From positions 1 to 26,571 of the forward strand of contig URGC01000020.1 of assembly GCA_900547255.1 (NCBI GenBank): a stretch of DNA of 26,571 bases, in the 5' to 3' direction. The notes below the pieces were generated by a model that was given only the letters and a program-made list of their open reading frames with translations, searched no databases and had not been told where the DNA came from. The position numbers were made by a program, and so were the translations under genes. Origin of the DNA: an uncultured Eubacterium sp. (lineage in GTDB: Bacteria > Bacillota > Clostridia > Lachnospirales > Lachnospiraceae). This document shows positions 16,520-23,505 of this stretch, piece after piece (the first letter of the stretch is position 1; every line of letters starts with the position of its first letter).

Positions 16520-17065
16520 ATGGTGAATAATATACTATCAGCTGTGAATATCAGAAAAACGATAAATAACAAAAGCAACGCAATCGACAATTTATTTGCA
16601 AAATATAAATCAGATAATAATGCGGATTCGCAGTCATCTTCTATAGACACTGCCAGTATTGGCGTAATGCTCAAAGATGCAGTTGATAGTATATTTGACC
16701 CAACCTCTGGCATGACGGAAGAACAGAAGAAAAAATTCATTGAAAAGCTTGAGAATAAGATAAAGCATGGCAAAAAGCTGACGGCTGATGAAATGCAGTA
16801 TCTCAGAATAAATAATCCGATTGAATATGCCAAAATGGCAAAAGTTCAAATTCAGCGTGAAGCTCTGGAAAACAGGCTTAAATCATGCAAATCAAAGGAA
16901 GAGGCACATGATTTATATGTTGATGCAATGTCAAAAATAAGCGACAATGACCCTGCTAAAGAGGAGACAATTGCCGCTTATAATGATACATATAAAGAAT
17001 TTCAAAAATCTGATGAATACAGCAGCCTTCCTAACACTAAAAAGGAAGCTGAAGAAAAAAAATAA
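16520..17065 (+). CDS. Unknown helical protein, second gene of the SigD unit
   Basis: 181 residues, no family recognised. Predicted to be almost entirely helical and charged. A short N-terminal part (MVNNILSAVNIRKTINNK) leads into a Ser/Asp-rich linker, then DAVDSIFDPTSGMTEEQKKK, which begins a helical region with regular Lys/Glu spacing. The C-terminus is Lys/Glu-rich (KKEAEEKK). No signal peptide or membrane helix. GGAGG lies four bases before the ATG, and the gap to the preceding gene is eight bases, so both probably share the SigD-type promoter. It may be a partner or chaperone of the first protein; this is inference from pairing only. The last bases overlap the antisense decarboxylase remnant. 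Confidence 0.75.
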   Translation: MVNNILSAVNIRKTINNKSNAIDNLFAKYKSDNNADSQSSSIDTASIGVMLKDAVDSIFDPTSGMTEEQKKKFIEKLENKIKHGKKLTADEMQYLRINNPIEYAKMAKVQIQREALENRLKSCKSKEEAHDLYVDAMSKISDNDPAKEETIAAYNDTYKEFQKSDEYSSLPNTKKEAEEKK

Positions 17066-17201
17066 AGATGCCAGTTATTTCTACAGCCTGGCTCACCAAT
17101 TGGGAATACCATTGATTTTGCTTAGGCCATCCAGCGTAAAAAGCAACATGTGTTATAACTGCTGCTATCTCTTTCTGTGTAACGCCATGTGCCTTTGCCA
17201 T
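17037..17201 (-). pseudogene. Remnant of a carboxymuconolactone decarboxylase-family gene
   Basis: On the minus strand, ATG at 17199-17201 opens a 54-codon frame starting MAKAHGVTQKEIAAVITHVA and continuing FYAGWPK. This matches the C-terminal part of CMD/AhpD-like proteins (pattern ITHxAFYAGWPxA), but the N-terminal half is missing, and after GWPK the sequence loses similarity and runs into the antisense end of the neighbouring gene. AGGAGG lies ten bases ahead of the ATG, and a promoter with MerR-type spacing precedes it. Both ends of the ancestral gene therefore look deleted while its expression signals remain. Confidence 0.7.
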
Positions 17202-17246
17202 TATTGTTATACCTCCTAAAACAGCTTTATTATTTATCTTATGGAT

Positions 17247-17277
17247 ATAATAAGGTGTGAACCTTACTTTAGGTCAA
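17247..17277 (-). promoter_or_regulatory. MerR-type promoter (19-bp spacer) facing the decarboxylase remnant
   Basis: -35 TTGACC (17272-17277) and -10 TATTAT (17247-17252) with a 19-base spacer on the minus strand. Such over-long spacers are the hallmark of promoters activated by MerR-family proteins. The spacer includes an imperfect CCT-N6-AGG dyad. It diverges from the merR gene. Confidence 0.6.
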
Positions 17278-17353
17278 GGATTTTTCGTATTTATTTTATA
17301 ACTTCTGGCGGCACATTTTTCACGAATTAATACATATTATCATGCATTAATGC

Positions 17354-17380
17354 TATAATAACTCTAATGTTACATGAGAC
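17354..17380 (+). promoter_or_regulatory. merR promoter with probable autoregulatory operator
   Basis: Extended -10 TGC-TATAAT (hexamer 17354-17359) without a good -35. Immediately downstream, over the expected start point, lies ACTCTAATGTTACATGAGAC (17361-17380). This nearly copies the sequence in the spacer of the dehydrogenase promoter (18281-18300), differing at four of 20 positions. The shared motif in both is best explained as the operator of the MerR protein encoded between them. Confidence 0.65.
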
Positions 17381-17406
17381 TTTTGCACATATTAAGAGGT
17401 ACTGCC

Positions 17407-18258
17407 ATGAACGATAAATCCCAGAATTACATAAGCATAGGTGAGATGGCTAAAATGAACCAGACAACGGTTACAACACTGCGCCTGTATGACTCTATGG
17501 GACTGTTGAAGCCTTGTTATATTGATAAAAACTCTCATTATAGATACTATGACATCAAGCAGAATGCGCGGTTTGACATGATTCAGTACATGAAAGAGCT
17601 TGGCATGGAACTTCGTGAGATTAAAGATGTATTCGACCAGCGTGACCTTAATCTTATTGAAGACTTTCTGCGCAAGAAAAAGGAACAAGCCAGACAGCAG
17701 CTTATTGACATAAGGCTTAAAATTGCTGCCATTGACCGAACCATTGATGATATTGAGCGGTACCGCAAGTCTCCACCTGCTGGCACTATCACGCTTGAAT
17801 ATATCCACAAAAGAAAAATCTATGCTTTTCATGTTGATACAAATTTCTACGATTACAATATAGATACGTATGAGCTCATTCTTAAAAAGCTGAAGAATAA
17901 TCTGAAAGAATTTAACATACCAACTATATATTACTGCAATGCAGGAACAATAATGTCGCAGAAATATTTTGAAGAACAGCATTTTTACTCTGATGAAATC
18001 TTCATATTCGCCGATGATGAATTTCCGGTCAATAATAATGTACGTGAACTTGACAGCGGCATGTATGCGTGCATTTACACAGAATCTTTTGATGATGAAC
18101 ATGTATATGCAGCTAAGCTTCTAGACTACTGCCATTCAAACCATCTGACAATATGTGGAGATTATATTTGTGAGGAAATTAATGAAATGAACATTTTTGA
18201 CAGCCAGAAACGCTCGATGTATCTTCGCTTGCAGGTTCCTGTCGAGATTAATCGTTAA
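17407..18258 (+). CDS. MerR-family transcriptional regulator with GyrI-like effector domain
   Basis: 283 residues. The N-terminal winged helix-turn-helix (about residues 9-75) shows ISIGEMAKMNQTTVTTLRLY, GLLKP and YRYYD, all typical of MerR. A dimerising coiled coil follows (about 85-120), and the C-terminal part (about 128-283) is the size of a GyrI-like small-molecule binding domain, as in BmrR/BltR-type multidrug sensors. The start is ATG 17407 behind AGAGGT; an upstream in-frame ATG at 17374 lies in the operator. It is probably autoregulated and activates the next gene, whose promoter has a 19-bp spacer with the same motif. The inducing ligand is unknown. Confidence 0.9.
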   Translation: MNDKSQNYISIGEMAKMNQTTVTTLRLYDSMGLLKPCYIDKNSHYRYYDIKQNARFDMIQYMKELGMELREIKDVFDQRDLNLIEDFLRKKKEQARQQLIDIRLKIAAIDRTIDDIERYRKSPPAGTITLEYIHKRKIYAFHVDTNFYDYNIDTYELILKKLKNNLKEFNIPTIYYCNAGTIMSQKYFEEQHFYSDEIFIFADDEFPVNNNVRELDSGMYACIYTESFDDEHVYAAKLLDYCHSNHLTICGDYICEEINEMNIFDSQKRSMYLRLQVPVEINR

Positions 18259-18277
18259 AATTTATTATAAAAATGTA

Positions 18278-18308
18278 TTGACTCTAATCTTACATAAGGC
18301 TCTATACT
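18278..18308 (+). promoter_or_regulatory. MerR-type promoter of the dehydrogenase gene
   Basis: -35 TTGACT (18278-18283), 19-base spacer, -10 TATACT (18303-18308). The spacer holds the palindrome CTTACATAAG (18289-18298) at its centre. The related sequence occurs in the merR promoter, so activation by that MerR protein is likely. Confidence 0.75.
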
Positions 18309-18358
18309 AAACTTAGCTTGATAAATATTAACATTCTTTTTTGAAAGGAGTTTTTATT

Positions 18359-19384
18359 ATGGAGAAAATTAAAGTAGTTCAGTATGGATGCGGTAAAATG
18401 AGTAAATACACATTAAGATATCTATACGAGACAGGTTGCCAGATTGTAGGTGCAATCGATTGTAACCCTGCTATCGTAGGCATGGATGTCGGTGATTATG
18501 CCGGACTTGGTGTAAAGACTGGTGTTCTTATCAGTGACAATGCTGATGAGGTTCTTGACAACACAGACCCTGACATTGCAGTTGTAACACTTTTCAGCCT
18601 TGCAAGCGACTGCTTCCCTCACTATATGAAATGTTTAAGCCGTGGAATAAGCGTTATCACTACATGCGAGGAGGCTACTTACTGCTGGACAACTGACCCT
18701 GTCCATGCGAATATCCTTGATGTAACTGCCAAGAAGAATGGCTGTACATTCGTAGGAAGTGGTATGGAGGATATCTTCTGGGTTAACATGGTCGGAATGA
18801 TTGCCGGCGGATGCCATAAGATTACTAAGATTGAGGGTGCTGTAAGCTACAATGTAGAGGATTATGGTCTTGCCCTTGCCAATGCTCACGGTGTAGGTCT
18901 TACACCTGATGAATTTGAGAAGCAGATTGCTCATCCTGAAGAAATCGAACCTTCATATGTATGGAATTCTAATGAAGCCCTTGCATCTAAGATGGGCTGG
19001 ACAATCAAGAGCCAGACTCAGAAATGTGTTCCATATTTCCACGATTCTGACCTCTATTCATCTACAATGAATGCTACTATTCCTAAGGGAAATTGTATTG
19101 GAATGGCTGCTGTTGTCACAACTGAGACTTTCCAGGGACCTATCATTGAAACCCAGTGTATAGGCAAGGTTTATGGTCCTGATGATGGAGATATGTGTGA
19201 CTGGAAGATAACTGGTGAGCCAGATACTGAATTCCATGTTGTAAAGCCTGCTACTGTTGAGCATACATGTGCTACTATTGTCAACAGAATCCCTGCTGTT
19301 CTCCGTGCACCAGCCGGACTTGTCACAATGGATCAGCTTGAGGAGATTGCTTTTCCAACATATCCTATGGAGAATTATCTGTAA
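18359..19384 (+). CDS. NAD(P)-dependent dehydrogenase of the DapB-N / 2,4-diaminopentanoate dehydrogenase type
   Basis: 341 residues with an N-terminal Rossmann fold (VVQYGCGKMSKYTLRYL, about residues 6-22) of the dihydrodipicolinate reductase N-terminal type, followed by a long C-terminal domain. True DapB is about 250 residues and carries a His-His-Lys catalytic motif that I do not see. The length and the start resemble 2,4-diaminopentanoate dehydrogenase and related amine dehydrogenases, but the substrate cannot be fixed from sequence. The start is ATG 18359, eight bases behind AAAGGAG; an earlier TTG would include that site. Controlled by a MerR-type promoter, which suggests an inducible response to a specific compound. 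A strong terminator follows. Confidence 0.7.
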   Translation: MEKIKVVQYGCGKMSKYTLRYLYETGCQIVGAIDCNPAIVGMDVGDYAGLGVKTGVLISDNADEVLDNTDPDIAVVTLFSLASDCFPHYMKCLSRGISVITTCEEATYCWTTDPVHANILDVTAKKNGCTFVGSGMEDIFWVNMVGMIAGGCHKITKIEGAVSYNVEDYGLALANAHGVGLTPDEFEKQIAHPEEIEPSYVWNSNEALASKMGWTIKSQTQKCVPYFHDSDLYSSTMNATIPKGNCIGMAAVVTTETFQGPIIETQCIGKVYGPDDGDMCDWKITGEPDTEFHVVKPATVEHTCATIVNRIPAVLRAPAGLVTMDQLEEIAFPTYPMENYL

Positions 19385-19412
19385 TTAATAATATGCTATA
19401 ATTATCAATATG

Positions 19413-19458
19413 AAATATCCCGAATAAGAGCCATTCTTCTTATTCGGGATATTTTGCT
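19413..19458 (+). terminator. Terminator behind the dehydrogenase gene
   Basis: 16-bp perfect stem (19413-19428 with 19439-19454) and a 10-base loop. The right arm ends in a short T-run and T-rich sequence follows. Confidence 0.85.
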
Positions 19459-19518
19459 GATTTTGTTGATTGCCAGTTTAAAATATTTTATAATCTGATT
19501 AAGTTCAAGGAGCACATC

Positions 19519-19923
19519 ATGAAAATCAACAGATCAGCCCTCATCTGCATTGCAGTTATCATCACTGTATACGCCATTATGCAATGCTTTGGAATTACAT
19601 GTCCAATTAAATACATCACTGGCATATCCTGTGCTGGATGCGGAATGACCAGAGCATGGCTCTCATTGCTGCACTTTGATGTCAAAGCTGCATTTATATA
19701 CCATCCTCTTTTTTTCATGCCACCTGTTGCACTGGTATTGTATATATGCAAAGCAAAATTAAGTAAAAAAGTATACTACTTCTGCTGGGGAATTATTATC
19801 GCCGCATTTATAATTGTATACTTATACAGAATGATATGGGTGCATGATGATATCGTTGTATTTGAGCCTTGGAACAATATCATCACACGCACATTTACTT
19901 TATTACGCCACATGCTATCTTAG
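19519..19923 (+). CDS. DUF2752 family membrane protein
   Basis: 134 residues with three or four hydrophobic helices. The DUF2752 signature is clear: CPIKYITGISCAGCGMTRAW (residues 34-53, two paired cysteines CAGCG and TRA) and, after a short gap, DVKAAFIYHPLFF (normally GDxxxAFxxNP). The family has no established function; the invariant CxxCGxTR hints at a redox or metal site at the membrane. AAGGAG lies seven bases before the ATG. Convergent with the superoxide dismutase gene, overlapping it by 29 bases. Confidence 0.85.
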   Translation: MKINRSALICIAVIITVYAIMQCFGITCPIKYITGISCAGCGMTRAWLSLLHFDVKAAFIYHPLFFMPPVALVLYICKAKLSKKVYYFCWGIIIAAFIIVYLYRMIWVHDDIVVFEPWNNIITRTFTLLRHMLS

Positions 19924-20395
19924 TGCCAGAATCACCTGATGGCTGCGAATAAAAATCATCTGGCTTTAGATGAATAATCACTGTTTTTCCTACTATATCG
20001 CATACACAGAAACGATTAGTCAAACATACCGAAAATGCATACCCGTCATTGCCAAATAATGGAGGCATGTCACCTGCATGATACGGATGTGTACAATCCT
20101 CAGGATTATAATGTGTCATTGAATCAGCAAATGCATCCTGCATATTTCCTGAGCATGAAATACCGCTATGAATATGATAGCCGAATACTGGATTTGCACA
20201 TACATTATCAGATTGTGGCAATCCTCTAATCTCCGTCACAACTAATACTCCGATTTCTGTCTGATAGAACCTCACCATCCCAGAAATCGCTGGATACTGC
20301 TCACTCCCCACAATATCTGCCGTAGCATCAGAATTTCTCCCCAACACATGATACAGATTCAATCTTTTTGTCCCACAACAATTCATTCCAGACAT
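19895..20395 (-). CDS. sodC: Cu/Zn superoxide dismutase family protein, no signal peptide
   Basis: 166 residues with the whole SOD1 metal site: copper ligands H74 and H76 (FGYHIHSG), bridging H95 (THYNPED), zinc ligands H103, H106 and D109 (HPYHAGDMPPLFGNDG), and the last copper ligand H142. C81 and C162 fit the conserved disulphide. The arginine that guides superoxide to copper is a lysine here (K159 in GTKIACGVI). Unlike most bacterial SodC, no signal peptide precedes the domain, so it should be cytoplasmic. Superoxide dismutation is inferred from the intact ligands. A TATAAT lies about 45 bases upstream; the ribosome binding site is weak (GCAGG). Confidence 0.85.
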   Translation of the reverse strand: MSGMNCCGTKRLNLYHVLGRNSDATADIVGSEQYPAISGMVRFYQTEIGVLVVTEIRGLPQSDNVCANPVFGYHIHSGISCSGNMQDAFADSMTHYNPEDCTHPYHAGDMPPLFGNDGYAFSVCLTNRFCVCDIVGKTVIIHLKPDDFYSQPSGDSGTKIACGVIK

Positions 20396-20468
20396 AGATT
20401 ACCTGCTAATATAATGATTTAGATTATAATATTAGAATTGATAGCATTATGTGAATTTTTGATACAGG

Positions 20469-20771
20469 CTATCTGTTAAACCCCCCTTGTATACTTCTAC
20501 ACTGTAAACGATATCCATGAATCCTGACAATACTTACTATAAGCAATGCCAATACTACAATATAAATAATCAGGCTCATCATTACCGTGTCAGGAACTTT
20601 AAAATTAACAAATGCTATAATCAAGGCAAACACAATGTCGGCAGCAGCTATAAAATACCATTTATGTATATTCCGTTTATAATCTTTAATAAGTTCATTA
20701 CTATTCATTCCCTTATCATTATAACCAGCATCAAGTTTATAAATGTTAATTGGCATTCTCTCATCATTCAT
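20469..20771 (-). CDS. Small two-helix membrane protein, unknown
   Basis: 100 residues. A polar N-terminal part of about 37 residues (MNDERMPINIYKLDAGY) is followed by two hydrophobic helices (YFIAAADIVFALIIAFVNF and MMSLIIYIVVLALLIVSIV) joined by a short loop, and a basic tail. No family recognised. The start is ATG 20769-20771, seven bases after GGAGGG; a longer frame begins 17 codons upstream without a ribosome binding site. It is divergent from the AraC gene, and 73 bases separate it from the sod start. Confidence 0.65.
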   Translation of the reverse strand: MNDERMPINIYKLDAGYNDKGMNSNELIKDYKRNIHKWYFIAAADIVFALIIAFVNFKVPDTVMMSLIIYIVVLALLIVSIVRIHGYRLQCRSIQGGFNR

Positions 20772-20857
20772 TACTAATCCCTCCGCAAAAAACAACTGCT
20801 TAGTTACATATATATTATACATTATTAATTTGTCACTTTCTTTATAAAAAATATCAC

Positions 20858-20886
20858 TTTACAATTAGAATTTAAGATATTATGCT
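20858..20886 (+). promoter_or_regulatory. Probable promoter of the AraC-family gene
   Basis: -35 TTTACA (20858-20863), 17-base spacer, -10 TATGCT (20881-20886), about 40 bases before the ATG. Confidence 0.45.
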
Positions 20887-20924
20887 ATTTTTATATTTAA
20901 TATCATTAGAAAGAAGTAAAATGC

Positions 20925-21776
20925 ATGCCAAGACCTATAAAAGACGGTAATAATTTTAAAATAAACAGAAGTATCATTTATAACGGAAAAGATATTAATT
21001 TTCATATGCCATCAATGAGTGCATGTATAAAACATTATGAGATTGGTTTTCAGATATCTGGCAGTCATCATGTATACTCAACTGATGGAGAGTGGGATAT
21101 TCTAAGAGGATATGTTGGAACAATGCCTCTTGGATTACATCACCAGACCTTTTATACCAGCAACGAAACGCATAACAGCATACTTATTAAATATTCATTT
21201 GATATAGCTGATTATATAAAGTCAGAAATATCTGCTGTTGCATTTAACAGATTCTACGCTGAAAAATACCACATTCTGAATCAGGAAGACCAGCAAGTTG
21301 TCCAGAATATTTTTGAAAAGATGCTGACTGAGTATAATATTAATTCACAATACTCAGATTCTAAATTAAAGGCATTGCTTACATACTTAATTATATTTAT
21401 TATTGAGCATGAGTTATCTCATGATATAAACGGCAGCCATGGCAAGAAAATAAACAAAAATATCAATGATGTTATGAGATATATAGACTCTAATTATATG
21501 ACTGATATAAATGTGGATAATATTTGTAAATTATTTAGCTTTTCCAGCTCTCATTTTTCAAGGCTGTTCAAACAAAATACAGGAGAAGCTTTTTCAAGAT
21601 ATTTAACTAAGGTAAGATTAGAACAGGCTGTAGTTTTACTATCAACTACTGACAAATCAATTGATGAAATTGCATATGAATGTGGATTTAATAGTACAAG
21701 CTACTTTAGTTATTCATTTAAAAAGGAATTCCTTGTTTCACCACTTAAGTATAAGATGCGTACAAACAACAAATAA
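20925..21776 (+). CDS. AraC-family transcriptional regulator
   Basis: 283 residues. The N-terminal part (about 1-170) is a cupin-like sensor domain (GFQISGSHHVYSTDGEWDI, MPLGLHHQTFYT). The C-terminal 100 residues hold two helix-turn-helix motifs, the second containing SIDEIAYECGFNSTSYFSYS and FKKEFLVSPLKYK, the usual AraC signature. It probably senses a small molecule such as a sugar. No obvious target operon is adjacent: downstream lies a pseudogene split by an IS element, and upstream is a small divergent membrane gene. AGAAAGAAG precedes the ATG. Confidence 0.9.
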   Translation: MPRPIKDGNNFKINRSIIYNGKDINFHMPSMSACIKHYEIGFQISGSHHVYSTDGEWDILRGYVGTMPLGLHHQTFYTSNETHNSILIKYSFDIADYIKSEISAVAFNRFYAEKYHILNQEDQQVVQNIFEKMLTEYNINSQYSDSKLKALLTYLIIFIIEHELSHDINGSHGKKINKNINDVMRYIDSNYMTDINVDNICKLFSFSSSHFSRLFKQNTGEAFSRYLTKVRLEQAVVLLSTTDKSIDEIAYECGFNSTSYFSYSFKKEFLVSPLKYKMRTNNK

Positions 21777-21822
21777 GCCCATACAATCCCAGCGTTATGA
21801 ATCACTTTTGCAAAAATTTATG

Positions 21823-21946
21823 CTATCGTGTATCAAGGAGCCATCTTGCTATATCAAAAATAAGAATTCCTTCATACTTATACATTTCATGATGAGCCCG
21901 CGCAATGATAATTTTCGTATATGCATCTTTAATTGCTAATTCAAAT
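21823..21946 (-). pseudogene. 3' part of an unidentified gene split by the IS110 element
   Basis: Minus-strand frame ending in TAG at 21823-21825. Reading out of the IS insertion point it gives ELAIKDAYTKIIIARAHHEM then YKYEGILIFDIARWLLDTR. Joining the two flanks of the IS at the shared ATT restores an uninterrupted frame into the other half at 23506-23554. The family is not recognised. Region 21777-21822 holds nothing I can name. Confidence 0.45.
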
Positions 21947-21957
21947 TCGTAATATAT

Positions 21958-22140
21958 AGAGTGAAGAGTATACAACTCTTTGCTCTTTTATTTTATGATG
22001 AAGGTGATTGGCCTACGAAATTTCAAATTGGGACACCACGCCCGGAGAAAAATGTGTTAGCCAGCCTTCATTATTCTGCATTCGATTCAGCAAGTTGGGA
22101 CCTGTGCTCCCGTTTAACCAACGAATATGAATGGATTCTG
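21958..22140 (+). ncRNA. Candidate bridge RNA of the IS110 element
   Basis: The left end folds into three parts. First is an 11-bp hairpin (21958-21968 with 21976-21986). Second is a loop domain closed by ATGAAGG/CCTTCAT (21998-22004, 22065-22071) and TGGC/GCCA (22009-22012, 22060-22063). Third is a domain with CATTC/GAATG (22079-22083, 22129-22133). The second domain carries TTCAAATT (22022-22029), identical to the target up to and through the core (21940-21947). The third carries AGCAAG (22089-22094), identical to the right terminus (23500-23505), and ACGAA (22121-22125), complementary to TTCGT at the left terminus (21946-21950). This is the arrangement of target and donor loops in known IS110 bridge RNAs. 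Confidence 0.65.
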
Positions 22141-22187
22141 AAGAGCTGTATCCAATCAAAATACTATAAGTTAAAGGAGGTACCTTT

Positions 22188-23381
22188 ATGATTGCTGTTG
22201 GTATTGATGTTTCCAAGTCAAAGAGTACGGTTGCCATTCTAAACTCTGATGGCAGCCTACGAATCAAGCCTTATGACATGAAACACAATCACCCTGAAAT
22301 GAATGCACTTATTAACTATCTAAATGAACTGGATGAACCCATCATCATCTTGATGGAGTATACAGGGCACTATCACTATCCAGTTCTTAAGAAACTTACT
22401 GATGACCATTTTCCTGTCTGTTTAGTAAATCCGTATCAGATGAAAAAATATGGTGATACGGAGTTGCGTCGTAGTAAGACTGACAAAAAAGATGCTATCA
22501 GAATCGCTACTTATGCTTTGGAAAAATCTTATCAGTTAGTTCCGTATTCTGTTGATGACCAAAAGTATGTTGACTTAAAAATGTTATCCAGACAATACAG
22601 TCAAAGAATGTCTACACTCACTATCAACAAAGTATATTTAGCAAATTTGCTAGATCAAACCATGCCGGGAATCACATCCATTCTCCCACTAAGGAGCAGA
22701 GACCCTGAAACCAGCCTCAGTATGATGTTTATCAAAAAATACAAGTCCTTTGATTACATCTGCAAAATGGGAAAATCTCGATTCCTTGACAGTTACTCTC
22801 GCCTGGTCAAGAAATCACGTAATCGAAATGCTTCGCACCTTGGTCTTGCCATCTATGAACTAGCCACCAGCAGTATCACTACCAATGGCGAAAACGAATA
22901 TACTGTGTTAGCACAAACCCAATGCATTGACCTTGTTGCAGAAGCTCAACGTTCAGCCGATTGCATCATCGCACAAATGCAGACAATTGCCGAAACCTTA
23001 CCTGAATATAAAATACTTCGAAATATGCCCGGTGTTGGTGAACGTCTTGGTCCACTTATTCTGGCTGAAATCGGTAATGTCAGACGTTTTCACAGTGGAA
23101 AAGCTTTAAATGCTTATGCCGGAAACGATGCCCCACCATATCAGTCAGGAAATTTTGAAAGCCACAATCGACACATATCAAAACGTGGGAATGCGGCTCT
23201 CAGAAAATACTGTTTTGAGGTTATGCAGGCTCTCAAACTGATAAAACCTCAAGATGATCCTGTATATCTTTTTCTGCTAAAAAAAGAACAGGAAGGGAAA
23301 CATTTCAACGTTGCCAAAATGGCTGCCGTGAATAAGTTCCTTAGAATTTACTATGCCAGAGTAATGGAACTCGAACAGTAA
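22188..23381 (+). CDS. IS110-family transposase (DEDD recombinase)
   Basis: 397 residues. The RuvC-like domain holds the four acidic residues D7 (GIDVSK), E57 (MEYTGHY), D99 and D102 (SKTDKKDA). The C-terminal transposase_20 domain has the helix-hairpin motif MPGVGERLGPLILAEIGNVR (280-299), and the catalytic serine is probably S320 in the AGNDAPPYQSGNF segment, followed by SKRGNAALRK. All catalytic residues are intact and the frame is uninterrupted, so the element may be active. AAAGGAGG lies eight bases before the ATG. The enzyme acts with the RNA made from the element's own left end. Codon use and base composition resemble the neighbours. Confidence 0.93.
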   Translation: MIAVGIDVSKSKSTVAILNSDGSLRIKPYDMKHNHPEMNALINYLNELDEPIIILMEYTGHYHYPVLKKLTDDHFPVCLVNPYQMKKYGDTELRRSKTDKKDAIRIATYALEKSYQLVPYSVDDQKYVDLKMLSRQYSQRMSTLTINKVYLANLLDQTMPGITSILPLRSRDPETSLSMMFIKKYKSFDYICKMGKSRFLDSYSRLVKKSRNRNASHLGLAIYELATSSITTNGENEYTVLAQTQCIDLVAEAQRSADCIIAQMQTIAETLPEYKILRNMPGVGERLGPLILAEIGNVRRFHSGKALNAYAGNDAPPYQSGNFESHNRHISKRGNAALRKYCFEVMQALKLIKPQDDPVYLFLLKKEQEGKHFNVAKMAAVNKFLRIYYARVMELEQ

Positions 23382-23456
23382 ATCTGATTACATTATTATA
23401 TATTTTTCAAAAATCTACAATAGGTAGGTTTATTAAAGTTACCCATTTTTAGGAGT

Positions 23457-23478
23457 AAAAGTTTTCTCAAAAACTTTT
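23457..23478 (+). terminator. AT-rich hairpin near the right end of the IS
   Basis: AAAAGTTTT (23457-23465) pairs with AAAACTTTT (23470-23478) around a 4-base loop. No strong T-run follows on the plus strand, so termination is possible but weak. Confidence 0.4.
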
Positions 23479-23505
23479 AAAAATTACTTGACTTACATTA
23501 GCAAG

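Noticed and set aside
17392..18102. 236-codon frame antisense to merR
   Set aside because: It is long, but the sense strand encodes a clear MerR protein; the antisense frame is a composition shadow.
18359..19384. True dihydrodipicolinate reductase (dapB)
   Set aside because: The protein is about 90 residues too long and lacks the DapB catalytic motif; only the nucleotide-binding fold is shared.
21960..22267. Short open frames across the IS110 left end, on both strands
   Set aside because: They overlap the structured left-end RNA, lack ribosome binding sites and match no protein family I know.
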